Source: Candidatus Gastranaerophilales bacterium
GTDB lineage: Bacteria; Cyanobacteriota; Vampirovibrionia; Gastranaerophilales; Gastranaerophilaceae
Reading direction: 5' to 3'
NCBI GenBank assembly: GCA_944323045.1
Contig: CALUQX010000008.1
Location: 24,156-88,155, forward strand
DNA length: 64,000 nt
Shown here: positions 26,309-35,481 of the stretch, in pieces
Numbering within the stretch: the stretch's first letter is position 1
Layout: every line of letters begins with the position of its first letter
Program-made: the position numbers and the translations under genes
Notes under the pieces: model-generated
What the model was told of the DNA's origin: nothing
The model's input: the letters and a program-made list of their open reading frames with translations, nothing else
Database searches by the model: none

Positions 26309-27028
26309 ATGAGTATAGAAGTTAAAAATTTAATAAAAACTTTTGGAGACAGAACAGTTATTAACAACATTTCTTTTAGTGTTAATAACGGGGAAACTCT
26401 TGCTATTGTCGGTTTTAGCGGCTCTGGCAAAAGTACAATTTTAAAGTTAATCTGCGGGCTTATCCAGCCTGACAGCGGAGAGATTATCACCTCAGAAGGC
26501 GATATTGCCATGGTATTTCAATATTCTGCACTGTTTGATTCTTTGAATATTGCGGATAACATAGCATTTGCGCTTCATGAAAGAAGAGATTTGCGCAACA
26601 AATATACAGAAAGTGATATCAGAAAAATTGTAACAGAAAAGCTTGCACTGGTAGGGCTCAAAGGTATAGAAGAACAATACCCGTCAGAATTGTCAGGCGG
26701 TATGCAAAAACGTGTCAGTTTTGCACGCGCTATTGTAACTGAACCTAATACAATTCTCTATGATGAACCAACTTCCGGACTGGATCCTATATCGTCAACT
26801 TTGATAGAAGATTACATTGTAAGACTGAAAGAAGAAACTCAAGCGGCATCTATTGTTGTAACCCACCAGATGTCAACAATCAGAAGAACAGCAGATAGAG
26901 TAATTATGCTTTACGATGGAAAAATAGTTTTTGAGGGCACTCCTGATGATATGCTGAGACAGGATAATGATTACACTAAACAGTTTGTAACAGCATCACT
27001 GGAAGGACCGATGAAAATGATGGCTTAG
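26309..27028 (+). CDS. mlaF: MlaF-type ABC transporter ATPase
   Basis: 239 residues, a stand-alone nucleotide-binding domain: Walker A GFSGSGKST (near 37-45), Q-loop MVFQYSALFDSL, signature LSGGMQKRVSFARAI, Walker B ILYDEPTSGLDP and H-loop VVTHQM. The LSGGMQKR form and YSALFDSL are typical of MlaF/Ttg2A. It energises the MlaE permease encoded just upstream. AAGG precedes the ATG at 7 nt. The family usually has an adjacent mlaD; here an aminotransferase gene follows instead. Confidence 0.93.
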   Translation: MSIEVKNLIKTFGDRTVINNISFSVNNGETLAIVGFSGSGKSTILKLICGLIQPDSGEIITSEGDIAMVFQYSALFDSLNIADNIAFALHERRDLRNKYTESDIRKIVTEKLALVGLKGIEEQYPSELSGGMQKRVSFARAIVTEPNTILYDEPTSGLDPISSTLIEDYIVRLKEETQAASIVVTHQMSTIRRTADRVIMLYDGKIVFEGTPDDMLRQDNDYTKQFVTASLEGPMKMMA

Positions 27029-27054
27029 TAGTTTTAAATATGAGGATGAAGAAG

Positions 27055-28302
27055 ATGAGAAATTTATTTAATGATGATGTAATGTCACTGGACACATATA
27101 TAATGTTTAAACTAAAAGAAGAGACCGCCAGATTGACTCCTGAACTCAAAGCAAAAAATCGTGCCCCTATTTCACTTGCAATGGGAGCACCTACAGCGAA
27201 CCCTCCCAAATATGTAATAGACCGGCTGAAAGAAATCCTTGATGAAGACGGGATTCATACCTACTCAACTCCGAAAGGCGAAAAATACTTTAGAGATGCA
27301 ATTGCTGTTCGTATGAAAAATCGTTTTGGCGTGGAGCTTGATCCTGATACCGAAATCTTTTCTCTAATCGGGTCTAAAGAAGGGCTTGCAAACATAATGC
27401 GCGCACTTATAACTTCTAAAAAAGAAGAGTTAGAAAAAGATGTTATTCTCGTGCCGGATCCCGGGTATGCATCTTATCTACAATTTATCAAATGTTCAGG
27501 CGGTAAAGCTTATCCAATACCACTTACTATAGAAAATGACTACAAGCCAAATATGGAGGAGGTCTGGAATAATTTAATAAAAGACGGTTACAAACCGGAA
27601 AACGTCAAAGCTATGATTATAAATTACCCTAACAACCCGTTAGGTGTGACCACAACAAAAGAATATGTTAAATCAGTAATAGAATTCTGTAAAAAACATG
27701 AAATTCTACTTATTTCAGATGCAGCATACTGTGATTTGTACTTTGACGAAAACGAAAAACCGTTCAGTGTATTTGAAATTGAAGGCGCCAAAGATATTGC
27801 CGTAGAATTCTACAGTTTCTCAAAACCGTATGCGCTCACCGGCTGGAGACTTGGCTGGGTATGCGGCAACAAAGAAATTGTACAAAGATTCGGCAAAGCA
27901 AAATCAACTATCGACAACGGTATTTTCAAAGCTCTGCAAAAAGCATGTGCAGAAGTTTTAAACTCAAAAGAAGGCGATGAATACATAAAAGCCGGAAATG
28001 AAGGTTATAAACGCAAACAGGCGATTATGGTCAAAGGCTTTAAAGAACTCGGCTGGAACATAGATGAAAATAAAGTTCCGCACACAACATTCTATCTCTG
28101 GCTGCCAATTCCGCCAAGATACAACTCAGCATTTGAATTCTGTGAAGATTTACTGAAAACATCAGGTATTGTACTTGTTCCAGGCAATGCCTTCGGGACT
28201 TACGGCGAAGGATTCTTCAGGCTGTCATATGTCTGCAGTGATGAACAATTGCAGGAAGTTATTGACAGAATGAAGGCTGACGGATTTACTTTTGAAAAAT
28301 AA
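27055..28302 (+). CDS. Class I/II PLP aminotransferase (possibly LL-DAP or aspartate type)
   Basis: 415 residues from ATG 27055 (GAGG nine bases upstream); ATGs at 27040 and 27046 are alternatives. Fold type I markers: substrate strand SLAMGAPTANPP, NYPNNPLG, SDAAYCDLYFD and the PLP lysine in FYSFSKPYALTGWRLGW; C-terminal Arg region FFRLSYVCSD. The general sequence fits the broad aspartate/LL-diaminopimelate aminotransferase group; the exact substrate is not clear. 26 nt after mlaF, so probably on the same transcript without functional link. Confidence 0.85.
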   Translation: MRNLFNDDVMSLDTYIMFKLKEETARLTPELKAKNRAPISLAMGAPTANPPKYVIDRLKEILDEDGIHTYSTPKGEKYFRDAIAVRMKNRFGVELDPDTEIFSLIGSKEGLANIMRALITSKKEELEKDVILVPDPGYASYLQFIKCSGGKAYPIPLTIENDYKPNMEEVWNNLIKDGYKPENVKAMIINYPNNPLGVTTTKEYVKSVIEFCKKHEILLISDAAYCDLYFDENEKPFSVFEIEGAKDIAVEFYSFSKPYALTGWRLGWVCGNKEIVQRFGKAKSTIDNGIFKALQKACAEVLNSKEGDEYIKAGNEGYKRKQAIMVKGFKELGWNIDENKVPHTTFYLWLPIPPRYNSAFEFCEDLLKTSGIVLVPGNAFGTYGEGFFRLSYVCSDEQLQEVIDRMKADGFTFEK

Positions 28303-28317
28303 AATTATTGAAAAAGC

Positions 28318-28346
28318 AGGGGCGGGCGATGAAATCGCCCGCCCCT
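28318..28346. terminator. GC-rich bidirectional hairpin
   Basis: AGGGGCGGGCGAT and ATCGCCCGCCCCT pair perfectly (13 bp, loop GAA) between the convergent aminotransferase and M49-like genes. T/A-rich sequence follows on both sides. A closely similar hairpin is at 53364-53397. Confidence 0.75.
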
Positions 28347-28367
28347 CTTCATATATATTTAATTAAA

Positions 28368-30092
28368 TTACTCAGCCAGTAATTTATCTGCCAGCGGAGA
28401 TTCTGTTCTGCCGTTAAGCGTTTTATTAACCTTCTGGAGTTTTTGTGCAATAAGCTCCATATTATCTGTCCAGACAAAATTATCTGTCACATATTTTTCA
28501 GCCTTAGAAAAATCTCCGTCTATTTGAATCCGGACAATTTCTGCAAGCATTTCTTTTGCAATCGGGACAACTTTATCAATATTAACGTGAATTTTTTCAT
28601 CAATAATATCATATGCCCCGCGTTCTGCAAAATATTTATTCTGCATTACAGTTCTAACTCTGTGAGCCTGACTGAGTGTAGGTTTTGATTTGAGGAAATT
28701 ATCCGCAATAGTAGTAACAATAATTTGTTTGCGCTGTTCTTCTGTATACATGCCGAGTTCTGTTAACAAATCAACAAAAGCCAGTGCGCCCATATCGGCT
28801 TTATTTTCTTCTATGATATTTCTGTATTTGCCGAGTTTTTCACTGCCTTCACGCGGTCCAAGAGAATGCGCATTTTCATGTCCGATAGTAAACCAGTGGT
28901 CAGCTTCGTTATTGTAGTATTGGTGCTGCTCTTTGTCTAAAATTGCATCAAGGCGTTCCTGCAGCTTTTTGTAATCACTGACAAAGCGGATTTGTCGGTG
29001 GTAAACATTTCTTCTGCCGCCGCCTATGGTAAGTGATAATTTATCATCATTCGGAAGGTTTTCTGCAAGTGTAATACCGCCTCTATAAGCCCCGACATCA
29101 CCTTTTACAGCTACTAAATCAACATCCACCATAGTTTGTTTTACGTCGCCTTCTGTTGAAATATTTTGTGTATATTCATCATTGTAAGGCATTTGTTTAG
29201 CCAGTTCCGGCAAAAATTCTTTAATAGCGAGAAGGTCATGTGTGCCTTTTTTATTTACAATACCAACGCGCCCGCCGAGAAAATCTTTCGGAATAGGAGA
29301 GATATTGTTTTCATCCAATAATTTTTTAAGTTCCTGATTTTCAACTATAGTGCCGGTCATTTCATCTTCGTAATTTTCACGGGTAATGGTAAATTCCAGC
29401 GGAGTATCCTGCAGGGATGCCCATTTTTTATCAGCATAAGCATCCAGCATCGGGTCTGCTGTTCTCAATGCTTTTGCCTGAAGATGCAGGTACTCGTTAA
29501 AATCCGAATTGGTTGATGTTTCTGCTGCCTTTTCCAGTTCATCAGCCATTTTAGCAAAATCTTCTTTAAACTTATCAATATAATCTATTCCGACAAGTTC
29601 ATTGCCATCGCGTTCTACAACAGAACGCTGGGTAAGAATTTTTTTAACCTTATCTACTTTTCCTTCCTGAAGCATATTTGTAAGTATTCGGTGGAATTCT
29701 TCTTTAGACAAATCTTCCGGATACACACCTTTGCCCGGGAGTTCGGTGATGCCTTTTGCCAGATTAATTTTTTGAGAAAGCGAATCTATCGCATTAATTC
29801 CTTTTTGTGCATCAAAGAGGATTTTAGTTAATTCCGCCTGCTTATTGCCTGCAGCGACTTCTTTTTCCAGAAAATCTTTGAACGCAAGATTTTCGTGGCA
29901 GTCAATCTGCATATTAATTTTTTCCAGAATATCAGCGGCTTTGACAAGATGTTTCAATGCAGTTTTGTCGCCGTCTGCAAGTTCAAGATATTCGGGAGCA
30001 TCAACCGCCAACATTTTTTTAGTCATCAAATAATCTTTGTTTGTACGTTTTTCCAACTCTTCCATTGTTAAATTCAATTCAAATTCAGCCAT
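28368..30092 (-). CDS. M49-like (dipeptidyl peptidase III-type) zinc metallopeptidase
   Basis: 574 residues, no signal peptide. Zinc motif HENAH (His405, Glu406, His409) followed about 20 residues later by EENKAD (Glu428/429, Asp433), the arrangement of the DPP III group; canonical eukaryotic members have HExxGH, so this has the five-residue bacterial-like form. Upstream are long helical segments and a beta region with GGRRNVYHRQIRF. It probably trims short peptides in the cytoplasm, but specificity is unproven. AGGAGA precedes ATG 30092. Transcribed alone; convergent with the aminotransferase. Confidence 0.75.
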   Translation of the reverse strand: MAEFELNLTMEELEKRTNKDYLMTKKMLAVDAPEYLELADGDKTALKHLVKAADILEKINMQIDCHENLAFKDFLEKEVAAGNKQAELTKILFDAQKGINAIDSLSQKINLAKGITELPGKGVYPEDLSKEEFHRILTNMLQEGKVDKVKKILTQRSVVERDGNELVGIDYIDKFKEDFAKMADELEKAAETSTNSDFNEYLHLQAKALRTADPMLDAYADKKWASLQDTPLEFTITRENYEDEMTGTIVENQELKKLLDENNISPIPKDFLGGRVGIVNKKGTHDLLAIKEFLPELAKQMPYNDEYTQNISTEGDVKQTMVDVDLVAVKGDVGAYRGGITLAENLPNDDKLSLTIGGGRRNVYHRQIRFVSDYKKLQERLDAILDKEQHQYYNNEADHWFTIGHENAHSLGPREGSEKLGKYRNIIEENKADMGALAFVDLLTELGMYTEEQRKQIIVTTIADNFLKSKPTLSQAHRVRTVMQNKYFAERGAYDIIDEKIHVNIDKVVPIAKEMLAEIVRIQIDGDFSKAEKYVTDNFVWTDNMELIAQKLQKVNKTLNGRTESPLADKLLAE

Positions 30093-30220
30093 AAAATTCT
30101 CCTATATTGTACAATTCAGTTAATATTATAGCATTCAGGCAGGATGTTTCAATATATTATATAGAGTAAATATGCAATATTTTTTATGCTATTATGATAA
30201 TATAGATATGAGGTAAGTTT

Positions 30221-30967
30221 ATGTATCCAAACAGACTGAAAGCAATTGACGAATTGAAAGTTAAAATTGACAGTTTTAGACCGTTAAGCGCTGATATTTT
30301 AAAACAAATCAGAGAATACTATAAAATTGGACTGACATACACATCTAATGCACTTGAAGGAAATACATTGGATTTAGCGGAAACCAAAGTTGTGCTTGAA
30401 GATGGACTTACAGTAAGCGGCAAGCCTTTAAAAGATCATCTTGAAACTCTCGGACACGCAGAGGCTTACAACAAATTGTTTGAACTTATAAAACAAGATT
30501 GTATCAGGGAAGAAGATATCAAAACTCTGCATAAACTATTTTATTCAAAAATTGACCTCGAAAATGCCGGAAAATACAGACAAAAACCTGTTATCGTAAC
30601 CGGTGCCGATGTGGATTTTCCTTTACCTGCAGAACTTGATGAACGAATGAAAGAATTTATAGCAGAACTTCCCGAATTAAGACAAAAATCGCATCCGGTT
30701 GAATACGCAGCAATGGTACACGCACTGCTTGTAAATATTCATCCATTTATTGACGGCAATGGAAGGGTTGCGAGATTACTGATGAATCTTGCACTTTTAC
30801 AATCCGGATATAATATCACCATTATTCCGCCGGTTGTCCGCGCCGATTATATACGCGCATTGCAGGACTCCAATAAAAATAATTTTACTCCGTTTATCAA
30901 TTTCATTTCAGAAATGGTACTTGAGTCTCAAAAAGAATATCTAAGAATAATTGAAGCTCTGCAATAA
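30221..30967 (+). CDS. Fic-domain protein (AMPylator family, class II)
   Basis: 248 residues. Core motif HPFIDGNGRVARLLMN (catalytic His174, anion-binding DGNGR) matches the active HxFx(D/E)GNGRxxR consensus. An inhibitory helix motif S-N-A-L-E-G (Ser42-Gly47) lies N-terminal to it, which is the class II auto-inhibited layout. It would transfer AMP (or another nucleotide moiety) to a target hydroxyl. GAGG lies before ATG 30221. No antitoxin gene is adjacent, consistent with built-in inhibition. C-terminal HTH domains seen in some relatives are absent. Target unknown. Confidence 0.9.
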   Translation: MYPNRLKAIDELKVKIDSFRPLSADILKQIREYYKIGLTYTSNALEGNTLDLAETKVVLEDGLTVSGKPLKDHLETLGHAEAYNKLFELIKQDCIREEDIKTLHKLFYSKIDLENAGKYRQKPVIVTGADVDFPLPAELDERMKEFIAELPELRQKSHPVEYAAMVHALLVNIHPFIDGNGRVARLLMNLALLQSGYNITIIPPVVRADYIRALQDSNKNNFTPFINFISEMVLESQKEYLRIIEALQ

Positions 30968-30971
30968 ACTT

Positions 30972-31442
30972 CTATTTATGATAGGTCTCGCCTTTAAGGA
31001 TTTTGAATGCACGATAAATTTGCTCCACCAGCAAAAGTCTGGCAAACTGATGCAAAAAAGTCATTTTGGACATGCTAAGTTTGAAGTTCGACCGCGCAGA
31101 AACTTTTGGAGAAAGCCCGCATGAAGAACCTATGACAAATATAATTTCACCTATTCCGTCATTTGAAAGTTCATTAATCTTTGCCGCAAACTCTTCAGAG
31201 GAAAGCATTTTCCCTTGAATTTCAAGGGTTATGACATAAGACTGCTGTTTTATATGTGCAAGTATTTTTTCAGCCTCCTCATCAAGTGCTTTTGATATAA
31301 GATGTTCATCTTTAATTTCTACAGGCGAAAGTTCAACAATTTCTACGCTTGCATATGAGCGGAGTCGTTTGAGAAATTCATCAATTCCATCTTTCAAAAA
31401 TTTTTCTTTGATTTTGCCAGTTGCTATTATTTTTATGTTCAT
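30972..31442 (-). CDS. rlmH: 23S rRNA (pseudouridine-1915 N3)-methyltransferase RlmH
   Basis: 156 residues, the usual RlmH (YbeA) length. SPOUT fold markers: start MNIKIIATGKIKEKFLKDGI, SAM-binding EIIFVIGSSCGLSPKV and the tail FLHQFARLLLVEQIYRAFKI with HKGETYHK-like end (KILKGETYHK). It methylates pseudouridine 1915 in helix 69 of 23S rRNA. ATG overlaps the mscS stop codon by 4 nt; last gene of the acyltransferase-MCE-mscS-rlmH unit. Its stop is 4 bp from the convergent fic stop. Confidence 0.96.
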   Translation of the reverse strand: MNIKIIATGKIKEKFLKDGIDEFLKRLRSYASVEIVELSPVEIKDEHLISKALDEEAEKILAHIKQQSYVITLEIQGKMLSSEEFAAKINELSNDGIGEIIFVIGSSCGLSPKVSARSNFKLSMSKMTFLHQFARLLLVEQIYRAFKILKGETYHK

Positions 31443-32290
31443 TTGCCCATATAAACAGTTTGAGACGGGAATGCAAATTCAATATTTTCTGCACGGAACT
31501 GTTTAATTATATCCTGCAAAACTTCCCCTCTAATTCTTAAATATTCGTTATACACCCGTGTTTTTGCATATGCAATCAATCTTAAATTTATAGAACTACT
31601 GTCCAATTCCTCAACATTTGCCACAAAATCGCCATGAACATCCAGATGAACCTGTGCCACATATTTAAGTATTTCCAATGCTCGTTCGATTTTTTCATTG
31701 CTTGTATCATAAGTTATTCCGACAGTTATATCCATCCTTCTTTTGTGAGCACGGGTTACGTTTTCCACAATGTGATTTGCGACAACATCATTCGGGATTG
31801 TTACGAGAAAGTTCTCCAGAGATCTTACCTTTGTTGAACGCAGGCTTATACTCTCAACAGTTCCTTCCACCCCGTTTACTTTTATGTAATCCCCGATTTT
31901 AAAGACTTTATCAGAAAGAATTCCCAGTGTTCCAAACATTGCTGCAATAGTATTCTGTGCAGCAAAGCCCACTGCCAAACCTGTAATTCCAAAACCTGCA
32001 ATAAGAGAGGTTAGTGAATACCCGTGGCTTTGAAGAAATGATGCAACAATAATAAATACTATTAAAAATTTTATAATCTTGTCTAAAATTGAAAATATAC
32101 GCTTAAGCGATTCGGCATTCTCATTTGTCGCCTGAATTCGACTCTGAAGTTTTCGGATAAAAATATCCGTTAATTTAAACAGGACAATAATTATTAAAAG
32201 GTTTACAAGCGCCCCTATAATCATGCCTATTTTGAATGTTGAAAAAACTTTTCCAATCTTATCTGCCCATTCTAGAATTTCGTTTAACAT
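31439..32290 (-). CDS. Small-conductance mechanosensitive channel, MscS family
   Basis: 283 residues from ATG 32290 (GGAGGGG upstream; the frame is open to 32347). Three membrane helices, with the pore helix Ala/Gly pattern SLIAGFGITGLAVGFAAQNT and the linker FGTLGILSDKVFKIGDYIKV, followed by the beta domain with LRSTKVRSLENFLVTIPND, and a C-terminal alpha/beta cage part. Acts as an emergency valve on osmotic downshock in the inner membrane. Within a minus-strand operon with an MCE protein upstream and rlmH downstream. Confidence 0.93.
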   Translation of the reverse strand: MLNEILEWADKIGKVFSTFKIGMIIGALVNLLIIIVLFKLTDIFIRKLQSRIQATNENAESLKRIFSILDKIIKFLIVFIIVASFLQSHGYSLTSLIAGFGITGLAVGFAAQNTIAAMFGTLGILSDKVFKIGDYIKVNGVEGTVESISLRSTKVRSLENFLVTIPNDVVANHIVENVTRAHKRRMDITVGITYDTSNEKIERALEILKYVAQVHLDVHGDFVANVEELDSSSINLRLIAYAKTRVYNEYLRIRGEVLQDIIKQFRAENIEFAFPSQTVYMGK

Positions 32291-32362
32291 AACCCCTCCG
32301 GTTTGTGTGCATATTTCTATTAAACAATATATTTTCAGCACATTCAAGTTCTTAACAAGTCG

Positions 32363-33238
32363 TTACTTACAGTCAACCGGCTTGCCAAACAGGAGTCTGA
32401 ACAGTCCGAGGCGTTTTTGCAATGTGGCAGAAATTCCGCTTGTTATTACATTCAAATTACATGTTGTTCCGTCTATATTATTTATAATGGAAGTCATTTG
32501 AGGGACAGAGTCTTTTAATCCGCCTGTAACAACTTCTATATTCTCAATTGTTTCATTAAGATTTTTTGTTGTCCCGTTCAAATCCTCACCAACATTATTC
32601 ATACGCTCTTCATTAAGTGAAGTATTTAAATTGTTTGATACATTATATAAGTTTCTTGTTGTGTCAGAAAGATTTTTAGAAGCAGCAACAATGTTTGGTC
32701 TGGCTTCTTCTATAGTATCTTTTAATACAATAAACAGCCCGTTTAGCGTCTCCAGAGTTTCATTTGCACTTTTGACCGTTCCGTTAAGATTATCCTTCAA
32801 CTGCTCCAGATACCCTGAATCTGCAGTTTCCGCAATAAATGAATCCAAATCAACAACCGTACTTCCTTCAATAACATCACCATCTTTCAAATAATACAAA
32901 GAAGGACTATCCGGATAAATAATTTCTATAAAATCATGTTCTCTCCACTTTTTCTTTTCTCTGTTCAGCCGCGCTTTGACATTCACAGGCAGCCGCAAAT
33001 CCTGCGGATTCAATGCAACAGTCAGAAGAGTCGTTTTGTAATCTTTACTCGGACGCATTCTGATAGTCCGCCCTATCCTGAATCCCTTATAATAAACTGA
33101 CATTCTGTGTCGTATTGGTCTTGCCTCTTCAAATTGCACGGTTACATATGTCTTTGGCGGAATATTCTTTATCAAAGTACCAACCGCAAACAAAAATAAT
33201 GTAATATATAAAACTAAGGCAAACATGTGTTTAAACAT
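32363..33238 (-). CDS. MCE-domain protein, MlaD-like
   Basis: 291 residues from ATG 33238, chosen for CCCGGAGGA upstream. A single N-terminal membrane helix (MFALVLYITLFLFAVGTLI), the MCE beta domain (about 35-115, PKTYVTVQFEEARPIRHRMS through YYLKDGDVIEGS) and a C-terminal region rich in Asn/Thr/Leu (about 130-270) likely to form long helices, as in needle-type MCE proteins. It is the expected periplasmic partner of MlaE/MlaF but is encoded 6 kb away. Next to mscS; both act in the envelope. Confidence 0.88.
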   Translation of the reverse strand: MFKHMFALVLYITLFLFAVGTLIKNIPPKTYVTVQFEEARPIRHRMSVYYKGFRIGRTIRMRPSKDYKTTLLTVALNPQDLRLPVNVKARLNREKKKWREHDFIEIIYPDSPSLYYLKDGDVIEGSTVVDLDSFIAETADSGYLEQLKDNLNGTVKSANETLETLNGLFIVLKDTIEEARPNIVAASKNLSDTTRNLYNVSNNLNTSLNEERMNNVGEDLNGTTKNLNETIENIEVVTGGLKDSVPQMTSIINNIDGTTCNLNVITSGISATLQKRLGLFRLLFGKPVDCK

Positions 33239-33295
33239 AAATCCTCCGGGATTAAGTATATTTTCATCTGTAAAAATATACATTCCCGTACAGGA

Positions 33296-33964
33296 TTAAT
33301 CACATAATTTTTCGCAGTAGGTAAAGTAGTCAGTTCTGTCCCAGATAATATTTTCTTTAACCTTTTTTGCAGGGACTCCGGCAATTATAATATTTTTTTC
33401 TTTAAATTTTTTATTCACAAGTGACATGGCACCTACAACAGAACCTTCTGCTATTTCAGCCCCTTTTAATATCATGGAGCGCGTTCCAACCCATACTTTA
33501 TCCGCGATTTTAATATTCTCCGGAGCATTGATAATTTCTTTTGTTGTTGCATCTAAAATAGTATGTCCGTCGTCATTTCTGATAATAATATCTCTTGCAA
33601 ACATACATTCATCACCAACATCAACCCTTCTGCCGGCTTTTGCAACAACATTAAGATTTTTATAAACAGAAATTCCGCCGCCAAATGTGATTTTTCCGCC
33701 ATGTTCCATGCCAAAAGTTGTATGTCTTATAAATCTGTGGCGTGTAGGTTTGATTGAGCAGTAATTTTCATCCCCGTTCATTACAATCGCTGTTCCGATA
33801 AACTTTGATGGCATTTCAATCAGTATCTGATTATTGTTGCCGGTAATTGTAATAGACATACCTTTTATTTCACGGTATTCCTTTAATTCACCATTTTCCA
33901 GTATCTGAATTTTATTGTTTTCACCCTTAATTTTAACACCGGGAATATTTGAATAATCACTCAT
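33296..33964 (-). CDS. Hexapeptide-repeat acyltransferase (left-handed beta helix)
   Basis: 222 residues from ATG 33964 (GAGG upstream). Irregular hexapeptide repeats ([IV]-G-x4) run through the middle and end: ITITGNNNQILIEM, KIADKVWVGTRSMILKGAEI and AEGSVVGAMSLVNKKF, followed by VPAKKVKENIIW as in sugar O-acetyltransferases and serine acetyltransferase relatives. The HTTFG and MFARDI region could hold the catalytic His. It likely acetylates a sugar or other cell-surface precursor. First gene of the MCE-mscS-rlmH unit. Confidence 0.82.
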   Translation of the reverse strand: MSDYSNIPGVKIKGENNKIQILENGELKEYREIKGMSITITGNNNQILIEMPSKFIGTAIVMNGDENYCSIKPTRHRFIRHTTFGMEHGGKITFGGGISVYKNLNVVAKAGRRVDVGDECMFARDIIIRNDDGHTILDATTKEIINAPENIKIADKVWVGTRSMILKGAEIAEGSVVGAMSLVNKKFKEKNIIIAGVPAKKVKENIIWDRTDYFTYCEKLCD

Positions 33965-34110
33965 AAAAACCTCAATTAATTTTAAAATCTGCATTATATT
34001 CTAGCCTGCATTTCCCTGCAATACATCATTTGAATAGTCTAAAATCTTATACCTTTCGGGAATTTATTGCCAAAAATAAAATGCTAAAGTGTTTCTAAAA
34101 GGAGAAAATC

Positions 34111-34695
34111 ATGCTGACTGATGTTTTAAAATACTTTTCATTGTTCGTAATCTTTGCAATAATAATTGTTTTTTGTTCTAACAAAGCATCTGCAGAAGAA
34201 ATACATTTTGACAACACTAAATATATATTAAAATACAGCATATATAATCCGACATCACAAGGTTATATGAACGAGTATTTCCCTGCCTCAGAAAATCGTG
34301 CCAACTGGACAAAAATGATTGGTATATACTATTACATAAACGAAAAATCGCCAATAAAGTTCGCAAAAGAAATGGACAAAACTATTGAAACATCTGAAAA
34401 CAGCGTCCTGATAAAATTTATCGAAAACAAAAAACAGGATAAAGCCGTTGTCAGTTTTCTCGTAAATAATACGGAAAATGGCAGAAATTACTTTGAATAC
34501 AACGTTTATAAGTACGAAAAACACCCTGACAAAGGGACAATGATGCTTAAATATGCAGTTAAATATTTCTGTAATAATGATGAAGAAATAGCCGCAGTAG
34601 GTAATAAAATCCGTGAAGAAAACGATAAATATATGGAACAATTGATAACTTCCCCAATTCCGCCTGTTGTAGAAAAAGAAATTAAAATTGATTAA
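34111..34695 (+). CDS. Secreted/membrane-anchored protein of unknown function
   Basis: 194 residues. N-terminal signal peptide or anchor (LKYFSLFVIFAIIIVFCSNKASAEE), mature domain with alternating aromatic and charged residues (KYILKYSIYNPTSQGYMNEY, YFEYNVYKYEKHPDKGTMML) typical of a small beta-rich periplasmic protein, and a Pro-rich tail SPIPPVVEKEIKID. AAAGGAG precedes the ATG. No family recognised; the FCSNKASA cleavage region contains a Cys, but it does not form a proper lipobox. Confidence 0.72.
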   Translation: MLTDVLKYFSLFVIFAIIIVFCSNKASAEEIHFDNTKYILKYSIYNPTSQGYMNEYFPASENRANWTKMIGIYYYINEKSPIKFAKEMDKTIETSENSVLIKFIENKKQDKAVVSFLVNNTENGRNYFEYNVYKYEKHPDKGTMMLKYAVKYFCNNDEEIAAVGNKIREENDKYMEQLITSPIPPVVEKEIKID

Positions 34696-35194
34696 TTGCA
34701 GAAACTACAATGCCGGAATGCAGAAGGAGCATAATAATTACGCACAATTTAGCGTCAAGCCCGCACATTTTAGCATAAAAAAAACCACTCATTACTGAGT
34801 GGGTCGTTTTCTGCATCCTAATGGTCTCTTTTAGTGTTTATTATTTAGGAGTTTATATGTTTTGGGGTTAATGAATTCTATTTATATTTAGTGTTTCGAC
34901 TACACTTAAATCTTATACATTTATTATGCACTAAAACAAAATGATTGTCAATACACCTACTCAATATTTTTTTTGCAAAATGTCTCAAATGCCCATATAG
35001 TGTAGAATTTACACTTTACAAAACTTAATATTGTGTTAGGGATTAGTTTAATCAGGGTATATTAACATGCGCGGGAGGATATTTAATTAGATATTTTATG
35101 TTAACAAATGTTAATTAAATATCAAAGCAAAAGGCAATTTTAAAACTTATATATACTTTATATATATAACGTATTTAAATAGGAAAAGTATATC
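34696..35194. other. Non-coding stretch with one hairpin
   Basis: 500 bp with no convincing gene. It contains the hairpin at 34784-34804. The rest is very AT-rich; a T/A-rich direct string TATATATACTTTATATATATAA (about 35148-35170) precedes the next gene. A 44-codon minus-strand ORF across the hairpin has no ribosome binding site. Nothing else is seen. Confidence 0.5.
34784..34804. terminator. Hairpin with A/T tracts on both sides
   Basis: ACCACTCA and TGAGTGGGT pair (8-9 bp, loop TTAC), preceded by A8 and followed by CGTTTT. As a plus-strand terminator it would serve the gene ending at 34695; on the minus strand the T8 run makes it stronger, though no minus-strand gene lies just upstream. 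Confidence 0.6.
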
Positions 35195-35470
35195 ATGAGT
35201 TTCGGTAAAATCGACGCAATATACCGTGAAAAAACATTACCGGTTGAAGCAGTATCATTATACAGTAATATAAACAGCAAAGCATTAGATGCTGGAACGG
35301 TTGAAAACCCGTTTAAAGGGTCAGGAAACCTCGGATTGTTTATGGGCAGCGGTTATGATTTTACTACAGGCAATCAAAAATTCGGATATAACAATACTAT
35401 CGGTTATAAGGTCGATCCGAACGATAATGTATTAAAGGAAATAAACTCAACTCATGAATGGGTTGCATAA
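35195..35470 (+). CDS. Small hypothetical protein, first of a pair
   Basis: 91 residues, MSFGKIDAIYREKTLPVEAV at the start, Asn/Gly-rich middle (NLGLFMGSGYDFTTGNQKFG) and end STHEWVA. No signal peptide or membrane helix. AGGAAAAG lies before the ATG. Followed after 11 nt by a second small Asn/Thr-rich protein, so the pair is probably cotranscribed. No family recognised. Composition suggests a disordered or fibrous, assembly-type protein. Confidence 0.6.
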   Translation: MSFGKIDAIYREKTLPVEAVSLYSNINSKALDAGTVENPFKGSGNLGLFMGSGYDFTTGNQKFGYNNTIGYKVDPNDNVLKEINSTHEWVA

Positions 35471-35481
35471 GCGAGGTAAAC

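Noticed and set aside
34663..34822. 44-codon minus-strand ORF across the 34784 hairpin
   Set aside because: No proper ribosome binding site, and the frame runs through a terminator hairpin; likely chance.
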